Shown: piece by piece, positions 41,009 through 50,295 of the stretch
Position numbering within the stretch: position 1 is the first letter of the stretch
How the letters are laid out: each line of letters begins with the position of its first letter
Source: Gammaproteobacteria bacterium
GTDB lineage: Bacteria; Pseudomonadota; Gammaproteobacteria; Chromatiales; Chromatiaceae
Reading direction: 5' to 3'
NCBI GenBank assembly: GCA_020445405.1
Contig: JAGRGQ010000007.1
Coordinates: 44,254-108,253 of the forward strand
Length of the DNA stretch: 64,000 bases
Program-made: the position numbers and the translations under genes
Notes under the pieces: generated by a model
Seen by the model: only the letters and a program-made list of their open reading frames with translations
Told to the model about the DNA's origin: nothing
Databases searched by the model: none

Positions 41009-41378
41009 GATCGGACATCCCGTGGAATTGGCCGGCAACCACCTTATCCGGTGAACCACTGCAGAGATGGAAAACGCCCGCCCTGGCCGGCGGCAGGAAC
41101 AGATTTCCCGGGTCAGCTGAACCAGGAATCCCTCTACGCCGGGCGGCCGGTAATGCGCTGGATTTGCCGATAACCGATGCGATTGGCAGAGACGTACAGT
41201 GCCCTTGCGATCACCCGGTCCGGCAACATGCCTGCTGGAGCGGAGGGTCACCTGATTTGCTGACCCGGGCGGTGTCATTGACACCCGGCCGTTCATGGCA
41301 GAGGGGGAGGTGTTTCCTATATACTAGCGGTTCTGGTTAACCGGCTGCCTGATTGATGGCCCGAGGTTGAAGAAGTAG
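41009..41378. other. Non-coding gap upstream of the Anbu gene
   Basis: About 370 bp without a gene. A TTGACA (41278-41283) and a TATACT (41320-41325) are visible, but their spacing (36 bp) does not make one promoter. There is no sign of the ATP-grasp, alpha-E or transglutaminase genes that usually accompany Anbu. Confidence 0.4.
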
Positions 41379-42131
41379 ATGACATATTGTGTCGCAGTGT
41401 CGGTGAAAGCGGGCATCGTCTTCTGTTCGGACTCCCGCACCAATGCCGGGGTTGATCAAATCAGCACCTACCGCAAAATGCACCGTTTCGGCCGGGACGG
41501 CGATCGGCAGTTTGTCATTCTCAGCGCCGGCAATCTGGCCACGACTCAGGCGGTAATCAATCAGATCAAGAACGACATACAGGAAAACGCCTTCACCAAC
41601 ATATTCAATGTTCCGAACATGGACAGTGCCGCAGAGTACCTCGGCCAGGTAAGTCTTGCGCAACAGTCCAAGTACAATCTGGGCAGTACCATTTATGAGG
41701 CGAATTTTATAATCGGCGGTCAGATCATGGGCAAGCCACATCGTGTGATGATGGTTTATCCGCAGGGCAATTACATCACCACCTCGAAGGATACGCCCTA
41801 TCTGCAAATCGGCGAGAGCAAATACGGCAAACCCATTCTGGACCGGATCATTGAACCCGGCACCACGCTGGATACCGCAGTGCTCTGCGCGTTAGTCTCG
41901 ATGGATTCCACCATGCGCAGCAATCTGACGGTCGGGCCACCCATCGACGTGTGTGTCTACGAAGCGGACCAGTTGATGCAGGGACGCTACTTCCGATTGC
42001 TCCAGGACAGCGACTATTTACGGGATCTGAAACGCGCCTGGGATGAGCGCCTGAAAGATGCGTTTCGATCGTTACCGCCGATTCAGTGGGACACGATGTG
42101 GGATCCGGATAAAGACCAGGCAGGCTCCTGA
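41379..42131 (+). CDS. anbu: Anbu (proteasome-like, HslV-related Ntn hydrolase)
   Basis: Bacterial proteasome homologue of 250 residues. The catalytic threonine should be Thr2, exposed after loss of the initiator Met (MTYCVAVSV). DSRTN (17-21) is the usual second motif of the fold. Family landmarks are FGRDGDRQFVILSAGNLATTQAV and GKPHRVMMVYPQGNYI. Known Anbu proteins form open helical assemblies rather than closed rings. In most genomes the gene sits with a circularly permuted ATP-grasp, an alpha-E and a transglutaminase gene, and none of these is within reach here. GAAGAAG precedes the ATG. Confidence 0.9.
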   Translation: MTYCVAVSVKAGIVFCSDSRTNAGVDQISTYRKMHRFGRDGDRQFVILSAGNLATTQAVINQIKNDIQENAFTNIFNVPNMDSAAEYLGQVSLAQQSKYNLGSTIYEANFIIGGQIMGKPHRVMMVYPQGNYITTSKDTPYLQIGESKYGKPILDRIIEPGTTLDTAVLCALVSMDSTMRSNLTVGPPIDVCVYEADQLMQGRYFRLLQDSDYLRDLKRAWDERLKDAFRSLPPIQWDTMWDPDKDQAGS

Positions 42132-42230
42132 CTGCGGGCGCGAAATCCTCCACATCCCGGGCGGCAGCACGCATCGGCGGTCAGATTACCCAGTACCGCC
42201 GCCCATGGCGAACTATCCGCCTGGTGCGGT

Positions 42231-43397
42231 TTATCTTCCCAGCATACTCCCCGGCCGCTCATCCTCCTCTTCATCTTCCTTGATTGGACTGAGGGAGAGA
42301 CCGGCATTGTTCAGGGAGCCCACTTTCTTGCCGGCATTGGAGGTGCGGATCTTGACCTTGACGTTACTGGCGGAGTCGGCATATTCGAAAGCTACATCTT
42401 CGGATATCTTGCCACTGTGGTACAGCGCCACCAAATGCTGATCGAAGGATTGCATACCATAGTTGCCACCCCGCTCGATCGCATCCTTGAGTCCATCCAG
42501 CTCCTGCTTGGCAATCATATCGGAGATATAGCCGGTATTGATGAGTACCTCCACTACCGGCACCTTACCGCCATCCAACGCAGGTGCCAGGCGCTGACAG
42601 ACGATAGCGCGCAGGTTCTGGGAGATCCGTTTGGCCTGGGCATCCCTCGCATCCCTGGAAAAGAAGCCCATTACCCGCTCCATGGTTGAAATGCAGTTGT
42701 TCGCGTGCAGCGTGGAGAGCGCGAGATGACCGGTATTGGCAAATTTCAGCGCGTACTCCATGCTGTCCAGGTCCCGTATTTCGCCCATCAGAATCACATC
42801 GGGTGACTCCCGCAGCGCCGCCTTCATGCCGGTGCTGAAAGACTTGGTATCGGTTCCTATCTCCCGCTGCGCGACGATGGATTTCTTGTGCGTATGGACG
42901 AACTCTATCGGGTCCTCCAGTGTCAGTATGTGGCCGCCCGAATTAACGTTGCGGTGATCGATCATGGCTGCCAGCGTGGTGGTTTTTCCCGAACCGGTAG
43001 CGCCCACGATGAGAATGAGTCCGTTGCGCTCCATCACCAGATTTTTAAGTACCTGGGGGACTTTGAGCCCATCGATACTGGGCACATCGGTGTTGATGCG
43101 ACGCAGCACAAGAGACGCCTCGCCGCGCTGGCGGAAGGCGTTGCCGCGAAACCGGCCGATGCCGCGGAAGGAGAGAGAGAAATCCACCTCGCCCGTCGCC
43201 TCGTACTCTTTGGCCTTATCGTCGCTGAGCAGTTCCCGGACAACCTTTTCCGTGACGCCTGGAAGCAGCGCCTCTCCCATCTGTGCGAATCCGTTGGCGG
43301 TTTTCATGGAGATGCGCGCGCCGGTATAGAAAAACACATCCGCCGCATTGTTCTTAACCATCACCTGTAAAATCTGTGGTACATCCACATTCTGCAT
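42231..43397 (-). CDS. pilU: Type IV pilus retraction ATPase PilU
   Basis: Hexameric cytoplasmic ATPase that helps retract type IV pili. 388 residues with Walker A GATGSGKTTT (about 132-141), an Asp box (TLEDPIEF), Walker B in DVILMGEIRD and a His box (HLALSTLHAN). The C-terminal ERGGNYGMQSFDQHL and acidic tail resemble PilU more than PilT. PilU is usually encoded next to PilT; here it stands alone. AAGGAAAA precedes the ATG. Confidence 0.88.
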   Translation of the reverse strand: MQNVDVPQILQVMVKNNAADVFFYTGARISMKTANGFAQMGEALLPGVTEKVVRELLSDDKAKEYEATGEVDFSLSFRGIGRFRGNAFRQRGEASLVLRRINTDVPSIDGLKVPQVLKNLVMERNGLILIVGATGSGKTTTLAAMIDHRNVNSGGHILTLEDPIEFVHTHKKSIVAQREIGTDTKSFSTGMKAALRESPDVILMGEIRDLDSMEYALKFANTGHLALSTLHANNCISTMERVMGFFSRDARDAQAKRISQNLRAIVCQRLAPALDGGKVPVVEVLINTGYISDMIAKQELDGLKDAIERGGNYGMQSFDQHLVALYHSGKISEDVAFEYADSASNVKVKIRTSNAGKKVGSLNNAGLSLSPIKEDEEEDERPGSMLGR

Positions 43398-43820
43398 GAC
43401 GCATTTTCCTTATGAAAATCCGCTTGTTGTGTGAGAGCCTGAAAGTTCATCCAGAGCAATCGGAGCGGAGTCGGTTCAATTATCCCGTCGGGTGAAATGA
43501 GTGCCCGAATCTGTATGCACCGGAGATTCGCACTTACTGGATAGCGGCGTAGCTGAAGGGAACTTTATCTGCTGGATATGCCGCGGCACTCAACGCCTGC
43601 AACTGCGGTGGGGGAGGATCGATGGCGGAACGTTTTCCCGATACCGGACAGCCGCATGCACACCTGCACCGGTCGCGCCGGTCCGGCGAGTAACCCGCGC
43701 GACCCGATATGATAAGGAACAGCGGATGCGGCGACAATGCGACCGGGTTTCAGTCTTGCACGACAGCGTTTACAATTCCGGGTTATTGTTACCTCGCCCG
43801 CCTTCGTCAGGAGTGTTGAA
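43398..43820. other. Divergent non-coding gap between pilU and the flavoprotein gene
   Basis: About 420 bp. An in-frame reading frame on the plus strand (43501-43824) codes for a Cys- and Arg-rich product without relatives that I know. I see no convincing gene or repeat here. Confidence 0.4.
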
Positions 43821-45230
43821 GTGAACGAAAAAAGTGTTGATGTCGCCATCCTGGGAGCCGGCAGCGCCGGGCTCTACGCGCTCGGAAAGGTACGTCCTTC
43901 CGGAAAGCGCTTTGTCTTGATCAACGGCGGCGAACCGGGCACCACCTGCGCCCGCGTCGGCTGCATGCCCTCCAAGGCGATCATTCAGGTAGCTGAGGAT
44001 TACCATCGGCGCGGCATCCTCGGTCGCTATGGTGTGGCGGGTCACGACGAGCTGGAGTTGGATACCGGTGAGGCGATGGAGCACGTGCGTAATCTGCGCG
44101 ATACCTTCGTCGATCGGGTACTCTCCAACAGCACCGACAATATGAGCGAAGAGCTGTTCATCGAGGGATACGCCCGTTTCGTCGATCCACATACGCTGGA
44201 GGTCAACGGTCAGCGGATCCGGGCGGAAAAGATCATTATCGCGACTGGTACCCGTCCGTTGATACCCGGGCCGTGGAAGGCTTTCGGCGATCGTATTCTG
44301 ACCACCGATGGGATATTCGAACTGGAGCGGCTGCCAGCCTCTATTGGCGTGATTGGACTGGGGGTAATCGGGCTCGAAATCGGTCAGTCCCTGGCCCGGC
44401 TCGGCGTGGAGGTAACCGGATTCGACATGCTCGATACCATCGGCGGTCTGGAAGATCCCGACGTGGCGAAACTGGCGATCGAGACGATTGGCAGGGATTT
44501 TCCGTTGCACCTGGGCAACCCCGCGGAGATCAGCGAAGAGAATGGAAAACTGCGCCTATCCGCCGGTGGTAATTCGGTGCTGGTCGACAACGTGCTGGCC
44601 AGTCTGGGACGCATACCGAACCTGGACAATATGGCGATAGAGAACGCCGGAATCGAACTCGGCCCAGGGGGTATCCCGGCGTTCAATCCGAACACCATGC
44701 AGGTGGGGGAGAGCCATATCTTTCTGGCGGGAGACATTACCGGCGAGCGTGCCCTGCTGCACGAGGCGGGGGACGAGGGCCGCATCGCCGGACACAACGC
44801 CAGCCACGACAGCATCTCCGCGTTCAAGCGCAAGGTCCCGCTCTCCATCAACTTCTGCGATCCGAATATCTGCCATGTCGGCGTGCGCTGGTCGGAACTC
44901 GACCCGGACTCGACCGCGGTTGGTAGCGTGAGTTTCGCACCGGTGGGACGCGCCCTGATCATGGGCAAGAACCGGGGGATACTCAAACTGTACGCCGACA
45001 AACGGAGCGGCCGGCTGCTCGGCTCGGAGATGGCCTGCCCAAAAGGTGAGAATCTCGCCCATCTGCTGGCATGGAGTATTCAGCAGGAGCTGACCGTGGG
45101 CAGAATGCTGCAGATGCCGTTTTATCACCCGGTGATCGAAGAGGCGCTGCAGGCGGCGCTGTACGACTGTTACGCCAAGGTTGAGAGCAAGAACGGCGGC
45201 GGGATCGCCGAACTGGTTGCGCTGAAATGA
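43821..45230 (+). CDS. Dihydrolipoamide dehydrogenase-like flavoprotein
   Basis: FAD/NAD disulfide oxidoreductase of 469 residues. FAD site GAGSAGLYAL (12-21), redox-active pair Cys43/Cys48 in GTTCARVGCMPSK, NAD site GLGVIGLEIG (about 180), and the C-terminal His-Glu pair in YHPVIEEAL (about 436/441), the catalytic dyad of lipoamide dehydrogenases. It is not beside any 2-oxoacid dehydrogenase, glycine cleavage or lipoate gene, so it could also be a soluble transhydrogenase- or mercuric-reductase-like relative. The start is the GTG at 43821, placed by AGGAG six bases upstream; translation from 43737 would add unmatched residues. Confidence 0.82.
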   Translation: MNEKSVDVAILGAGSAGLYALGKVRPSGKRFVLINGGEPGTTCARVGCMPSKAIIQVAEDYHRRGILGRYGVAGHDELELDTGEAMEHVRNLRDTFVDRVLSNSTDNMSEELFIEGYARFVDPHTLEVNGQRIRAEKIIIATGTRPLIPGPWKAFGDRILTTDGIFELERLPASIGVIGLGVIGLEIGQSLARLGVEVTGFDMLDTIGGLEDPDVAKLAIETIGRDFPLHLGNPAEISEENGKLRLSAGGNSVLVDNVLASLGRIPNLDNMAIENAGIELGPGGIPAFNPNTMQVGESHIFLAGDITGERALLHEAGDEGRIAGHNASHDSISAFKRKVPLSINFCDPNICHVGVRWSELDPDSTAVGSVSFAPVGRALIMGKNRGILKLYADKRSGRLLGSEMACPKGENLAHLLAWSIQQELTVGRMLQMPFYHPVIEEALQAALYDCYAKVESKNGGGIAELVALK

Positions 45231-45510
45231 GCTGGCGGCAGCAGCGGGAGAGAAATCGCAACAGATGCGGAAGAGAAGGGTTCGCAAATGGGCTCAAACG
45301 ACACGCCTGCGGAGCGCAATCCCCTTTTTTACCCGCCGTCACTGCGCGAAATCGTTCGAAAACCGCGTATTGATTCCCAGCAACGCGCAGTGACCCGGTT
45401 GTTCTGAAATATGCCAGAATACGCGTGCATCGGGGCAGATGGCCCGATTGGGCAGTGCCGGCCTACGGCTTAGCCTGCCTTACCTGTTGAATTACGGAAA
45501 CAAGAGAACA

Positions 45511-47178
45511 ATGGCCCAGTATATCTATACCATGAACCGTGTCGGCAAGGTCGTCCCGCCGAAGCGGGTTATTTTAAGAGACATCTCCCTCTCCTTCTTT
45601 CCCGGTGCCAAGATCGGTGTGCTCGGTCTCAACGGATCCGGCAAATCAACCCTGCTGCGCATCATGGCGGGACTGGACACGGAGATCGAGGGGGAGGCCC
45701 GCCCGCAGGCCGGCATCAAGGTGGGCTATCTGCCGCAGGAGCCGCGACTGGATCCGGACAAGGACGTGCGCGGCAACGTCGAGGAGGCGGTGGCGGACGT
45801 AAAAGAGGCGCTCGCCGAATTGGATAAAGTGTATGCCGACTATGCCGAACCGGACGCCGATTTTGACGTGCTGGCGGCGAAGCAGGCAAAGCTGGAGGAC
45901 ATTATCACCGCAAAGGACGGTCATAACCTGGAACGGACGCTGGAAATTGCGGCCGACGCACTGCGGCTTCCGCCATGGGATGCGGATGTCGGCCGGCTGT
46001 CCGGCGGCGAGAAGCGCCGGGTGGCGCTGTGCAGACTGCTGTTGTCGCAACCCGATATGCTGCTGCTGGACGAGCCGACCAACCACCTTGACGCTGAATC
46101 GGTGGCCTGGCTGGAGCGATTTCTGCACGACTACAAGGGCACCGTGGTGGCGGTAACCCACGACCGCTATTTTCTGGATAACGTAGCCGGCTGGATACTG
46201 GAGCTGGATCGCGGATACGGTATCCCCTGGGAGGGTAACTACTCCTCCTGGCTGGAGCAGAAAGAGCAGCGCCTGGAACTGGAGCAGAAACAGGAAGCGG
46301 CCCGGATGAAGAGCATGAAGCACGAGCTGGAGTGGGTGCGCAGCAATCCCAAGGGCCGGCACGCGAAAAGCAAGGCGCGATTGCAGCGCTTCGAGGAGTT
46401 GCAGAGCCAGGAGTTTCAGAAACGCAACGAGACCAACGAGATCTATATTCCACCGGGAGAACGTCTCGGTGAAATGGTGATCCAGGCGGAAGGACTGAAG
46501 AAGAGTTACGGTGAAAATGTGCTGTACGAGGATCTCAGCTTCAACCTGCCCCAGGGCGGCATCGTCGGCATCATCGGTCCCAACGGCGCAGGCAAAACCA
46601 CGCTGTTCCGCATGATTACCGGTGAGGAGAAACCCGACGGCGGCAGCATGCGCATCGGTGAGACTGTCCAGGTCGCCTACGTGGACCAGTCCCGCGATGC
46701 ACTGGACGACAGTAAAACCGCCTGGGATGAGATTTCAGGCGGTCAGGATATCCTCACTATCGGAAAACACGAGATCAACTCACGTGCCTGGTTGAGCCGC
46801 TTCAACTTCAAGGGCACCGACCAGCAGAAACGGGTCGGTGATCTTTCTGGAGGGGAGCGCAACAGGCTGCATCTGGCGAAACTGCTGCAGAGCGGCGGCA
46901 ACCTGCTGCTGCTGGACGAACCGACCAACGATCTGGATGTCGAGACGCTGCGGGCGCTGGAGGAGGCGCTGCTCGTGTTCCCGGGCTGTGTCGTAGTCAT
47001 CTCCCATGACCGCTGGTTTCTGGACCGTATCGCCACGCACATTCTGGCCTTCGAAGGCGATTCCAAAACCGTATGGTTCGAAGGCAACTACGCCGACTAC
47101 GAGGCCGATCGCCGCCGCCGCCTGGGCGCGGAGGCGGATCAACCTCATCGCATCCATTACAAACGGATAAAAAGGTAG
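45511..47178 (+). CDS. ettA: Energy-dependent translational throttle protein EttA (ABC-F)
   Basis: Cytosolic twin-ATPase that gates early translation at the ribosomal E site. 555 residues. First Walker A GLNGSGKST (39-47), signature LSGGEKRRV, the linker with the ribosome-contacting arm (about 245-330), second Walker A GPNGAGKTT (about 356), and second signature LSGGERNR. The start MAQYIYTMNRVGK is the family start. It is the first gene of a plus-strand run; the DUF815 gene follows after 41 bp. Confidence 0.95.
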   Translation: MAQYIYTMNRVGKVVPPKRVILRDISLSFFPGAKIGVLGLNGSGKSTLLRIMAGLDTEIEGEARPQAGIKVGYLPQEPRLDPDKDVRGNVEEAVADVKEALAELDKVYADYAEPDADFDVLAAKQAKLEDIITAKDGHNLERTLEIAADALRLPPWDADVGRLSGGEKRRVALCRLLLSQPDMLLLDEPTNHLDAESVAWLERFLHDYKGTVVAVTHDRYFLDNVAGWILELDRGYGIPWEGNYSSWLEQKEQRLELEQKQEAARMKSMKHELEWVRSNPKGRHAKSKARLQRFEELQSQEFQKRNETNEIYIPPGERLGEMVIQAEGLKKSYGENVLYEDLSFNLPQGGIVGIIGPNGAGKTTLFRMITGEEKPDGGSMRIGETVQVAYVDQSRDALDDSKTAWDEISGGQDILTIGKHEINSRAWLSRFNFKGTDQQKRVGDLSGGERNRLHLAKLLQSGGNLLLLDEPTNDLDVETLRALEEALLVFPGCVVVISHDRWFLDRIATHILAFEGDSKTVWFEGNYADYEADRRRRLGAEADQPHRIHYKRIKR

Positions 47179-47219
47179 GGCCTGGAATCCCGGTAACCCG
47201 AAGCAGTAGGATCAGAGCT

Positions 47220-48062
47220 ATGGCGGACGCTGAAAAACTGTTGCACAGAGCCGGGCTGCTGGTGGCGCGCATGGAGCAGTTGTTGCAGCCCGTCTCCACG
47301 CAGACCGACTGGAACCACATCGCCTTTCGCTGGCGGCGCGGCAGAGGACTGCAACCCGTTGCCCACCCACACCGCATCCCACTGGATAGCCTGCTCTGCA
47401 TGGAACCGCAAAAGCAGGAGATCGTCCGCAATACCCGCCAGTTCATAACGGGAAGAAGTGCCAACAACGTGCTGCTCTGGGGGTCCAGGGGAACCGGCAA
47501 GTCGTCGCTGATCAAGGCGATACTGCATGAATTTTCCGATCGCGGACTGCGTCTGGTGGAGGTGGAGAAAGCGGATCTGATTGACCTGCCGGATATTGTG
47601 GACAACTTATACGGCCGTCCGGAGCGATTCATCCTGTTCTGCGACGACCTCTCGTTCGAGGCGGACGATGCCAGCTATAAGTCCCTCAAGGCGGTGCTGG
47701 ACGGCTCAATTGCGGCGCCGCCGGAGAATGTACTGATCTACGCCACATCCAACCGCCGCCATCTGCTGCCGGAGTATCTTCGGGAGAATCTGGAGACACG
47801 CCTGGTCGGGGGTGAAATACACCACAGCGAAGGGGTGGAGGAGAAGATTTCGCTGTCTGAACGGTTCGGTCTGTGGCTCTCCTTTTACCCGTTCAATCAG
47901 GACGAGTACCTGCGCATCGTCGACCGTTGGCTGGAGACACTGGGCGCAAAAACCACAGCCGACGAAGCGACCCGCGCAGCGGCGCTGCAGTGGGCGCTCA
48001 AACGCGGCTCGCGCAGCGGCCGGGTGGCGCTGCAGTTTGCCCGGGACTGGGCAGGACGATAG
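47220..48062 (+). CDS. DUF815 AAA+ ATPase
   Basis: P-loop ATPase of 280 residues. Walker A is GSRGTGKSS (about 85-93), Walker B is FILFCDD (about 138-144), and the sensor-1 region is IYATSNRRHL. The family (DUF815, COG2607) is widespread in proteobacteria and uncharacterised. The C-terminal helical lid is rich in Arg. The next gene starts 2 bp after its stop, so the ATPase and the VWA protein are a translational pair. An AAA+ enzyme next to a VWA protein recalls MoxR/VWA remodelling pairs, although DUF815 is not MoxR. Confidence 0.9.
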   Translation: MADAEKLLHRAGLLVARMEQLLQPVSTQTDWNHIAFRWRRGRGLQPVAHPHRIPLDSLLCMEPQKQEIVRNTRQFITGRSANNVLLWGSRGTGKSSLIKAILHEFSDRGLRLVEVEKADLIDLPDIVDNLYGRPERFILFCDDLSFEADDASYKSLKAVLDGSIAAPPENVLIYATSNRRHLLPEYLRENLETRLVGGEIHHSEGVEEKISLSERFGLWLSFYPFNQDEYLRIVDRWLETLGAKTTADEATRAAALQWALKRGSRSGRVALQFARDWAGR

Positions 48063-48064
48063 CC

Positions 48065-48772
48065 GTGGAAAAAGATAAACTCCCCAGAAAATCGAGCCGC
48101 TCCGAGGTTGACGCTTTCCTGCGCAAGGTCGCAGCGACACCGGCGGTAAAACGACCCGGTGAGAGCGGCCGGTTGATCTTTGCAATGGACGCAACCGCCA
48201 GCAGAAAACCCACCTGGGACCATGCCTGCCACCTGCAGGCACAGATGTTCGAATCCACGGAAACGCTGGGGGGGCTGGCGATCCAGCTATGCTACTACCG
48301 CGGCTACCAGGAGTTCCATGCCGGCGATTGGCTGACCAATTCAACCGACCTGAAACGGCGCATGACCGCGGTGCACTGTTTGGGCGGACATACCCAGATC
48401 GAAAAAGTGCTCCGCCACACGCTTGAAGAGAGCAGTGAAAAACGGGTCAATGCACTGGTATTCGTCGGCGACTGCATGGAAGAGGAGGTCGACCGTCTCT
48501 GTCAGCTGGCCGGGGAACTGGGTCTCCGCGGGGTGCCTGCGTTCATGTTTCACGAGGGTGGAGAACCGACCGCCAAATCCGCTTTCAAACAGATAGCCCG
48601 GCTGACCCGCGGCGCTTACTGCCCATTCGACGCCGGCAGCGCGCAGCAGCTACGCGACCTGCTCTCCGCGGTTGCCGTCTACGCCGCCGGTGGACGCCAT
48701 GCACTGGAGCGCTTCAGTGAGACCGGCGGAGAGACAGTGAAACTGCTCACCCGCCAGATCACCAGGGGATAG
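48065..48772 (+). CDS. VWA-domain protein paired with the DUF815 ATPase
   Basis: Soluble 235-residue protein with a von Willebrand A-type fold. The metal-site motif DxTxS (Asp42, Thr44, Ser46 in FAMDATASRKP) is a variant of DxSxS. A later Thr in GGHTQIEKVL and the Asp of VFVGDCMEE would complete the site. The start is a GTG, 2 bp after the DUF815 stop. Such proteins often bind partners or deliver substrates to an AAA+ ATPase. The precise function is unknown. Confidence 0.85.
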   Translation: MEKDKLPRKSSRSEVDAFLRKVAATPAVKRPGESGRLIFAMDATASRKPTWDHACHLQAQMFESTETLGGLAIQLCYYRGYQEFHAGDWLTNSTDLKRRMTAVHCLGGHTQIEKVLRHTLEESSEKRVNALVFVGDCMEEEVDRLCQLAGELGLRGVPAFMFHEGGEPTAKSAFKQIARLTRGAYCPFDAGSAQQLRDLLSAVAVYAAGGRHALERFSETGGETVKLLTRQITRG

Positions 48773-48841
48773 CGAAAACAATGCCGGAGTCCAGAAACAG
48801 CGGTTTCAAGTTGCGCAATCTTCCGGAGCCATAACCAGGCC

Positions 48842-49579
48842 GTGCGCAACCTGATTATCCTGGCAGCCGCCGTGCTGCTCTACTTTCTCGCATTTCGCTG
48901 GTTTGCGCGGCAACCCAGGAAAACCCGCATCCAGACTTTGATGGTGGTGGCCGGCGTAATCCTGGTGGGACTGGCCGCCACCGGCCGGCTGAACTGGGTA
49001 TTCGCGCTGATAGGCGCAATGCTCCCTTTCGTCCGGCGGCTGCTGGCGCTGATGAGCTATGCGCCCCTTTTTCAGCGACTCTATCGGCAGTTCGGCAGCG
49101 GCGCTTCGACAGATGGACGGGCGGCAGCCGGCCAGCAGTCGAAGGTGGAGACCCGGTTTCTCAAATTGATCCTGGATCACGACAGCGGGGGGATGACCGG
49201 TCAGGTACTCGACGGTCAATTCAAGGGAAGCGACCTCGGGCAACTCTCTTTGGCACAGCTGCTACTGCTGCTGCAGGAGTGTCAACTGGAAGACCGGGAA
49301 TCGGCACAGCTGTTGGAAGCCTATCTCGACCGGATACACGGCGACGAATGGCGGACGCAGGCGCAAACCGGTCCGGACACGGGCGGTGCCGGCTTTTCCG
49401 AGCGGATGAACCGGCAGGAGGCCTACGACATCCTGGGACTGGATGCGGGCGCCAGTCACGATGAGATCAAGAACGCGCACCGCCGGCTGATACAGAAACT
49501 GCACCCTGACCGCGGCGGTTCCACCTATCTCGCCTGGAAAATCAACCAGGCCAAGGCACTGCTGCTGGGAGATGAATAG
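48842..49579 (+). CDS. Membrane-anchored J-domain protein
   Basis: A 245-residue protein with a hydrophobic N-terminus (about residues 3-18 and 30-70, probably two or three membrane segments), a middle domain, and a C-terminal J domain (AYDILGLDAGASHDEIKNAHRRL, with HPD near 221). The layout, with the J domain at the C-terminus, resembles Tim14/DjlA-like co-chaperones that bring DnaK to the membrane. The start is a GTG at 48842, which has no clear ribosome-binding site. It follows the VWA gene by 69 bp in the same orientation. Confidence 0.85.
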   Translation: MRNLIILAAAVLLYFLAFRWFARQPRKTRIQTLMVVAGVILVGLAATGRLNWVFALIGAMLPFVRRLLALMSYAPLFQRLYRQFGSGASTDGRAAAGQQSKVETRFLKLILDHDSGGMTGQVLDGQFKGSDLGQLSLAQLLLLLQECQLEDRESAQLLEAYLDRIHGDEWRTQAQTGPDTGGAGFSERMNRQEAYDILGLDAGASHDEIKNAHRRLIQKLHPDRGGSTYLAWKINQAKALLLGDE

Positions 49580-49601
49580 CCTGCGTCACCGAAAATGTGA
49601 A

Positions 49602-49919
49602 TCATCCCCCGGCTGGACGCTGCGCCGCAATGCCCTCAACGGCGAGAATTCTTGAACGGGTGTTGCGCTGTCTGAGCTCCTTGAACGGTTTGTACTCCGC
49701 GGAATTATAGAATGCCAGCAGATCGCCCATGCTTGGAAACTCGATAATCACCAGACGCTTGGGACGCCAGTCGCCTTCCAGAACCTCGGTAGTGCCACCC
49801 CTGGTCCGATAGACGCCTCCGTAATGAGCGGCGATATCGGGAATCACGTCCAGGTAGCTGCTCGACTGGTACTTTTCCATGTCGGACGCCGTTATATCAG
49901 CAATAAAAAAAGCCGGCAC
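49602..49919 (-). CDS. DUF1330 family protein
   Basis: Small soluble alpha/beta-barrel protein, 105 residues, of the DUF1330 dimeric ferredoxin-like fold. Visible landmarks are PAFFIADI at the start, YGGVYRTRGGTTEVLEGDW, and VIIEFPSMGDLLAFYNSAEY. It starts at a GTG (49919) with GGAGGA just upstream; another GTG six bases earlier is possible. No function is established. Convergent with the J-domain gene. Confidence 0.88.
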   Translation of the reverse strand: MPAFFIADITASDMEKYQSSSYLDVIPDIAAHYGGVYRTRGGTTEVLEGDWRPKRLVIIEFPSMGDLLAFYNSAEYKPFKELRQRNTRSRILAVEGIAAQRPAGG

Positions 49920-50295
49920 GATCACTCCTCCTCAACGCCTGTCAACAGATTTCCTGGTTCAATCATAGCGCGAGATCGGCAAACTCAAAATGGAGTTCGG
50001 TGATCAACGATCGATAATCCCAGGCGCAGCCGCTGACGCACGCAGGCCCCGGCCAGGCTGGCGCTCCTACGGCGGGGTTCAGACCCCCTGCCCTGCAACT
50101 TCATCGGCAGTTGCGGGCGGCGGCGCTTCGCGCCGGATTGAGAACCGAACCGAAAGGGAGCGCGGACCGCCATGCGGCCCGAACTGCATCGCCCGTGCAG
50201 CCTTTTGCATCGCTTTTTCTGGGATAATCGGCCGCTGTGGCCTATGTTTTTCACAAACAGCGTGAACCGGATGTTACTGCGGGAGAGAATCGGAT
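49920..50295. other. Repeat-bearing non-coding gap
   Basis: No gene. It contains a REP-like stretch (about 50053-50075, CAGGCTGGCGCTCCTAC) and a region at about 50170-50220 (CGAACTGCATC followed by GTGCAGCC) that weakly resembles part of the dispersed repeat at 53169-53276. Confidence 0.4.

Noticed and set aside
41278..41325. TTGACA and TATACT as a promoter for the Anbu gene
   Set aside because: The spacing of 36 bp is far from the 16-18 bp needed.
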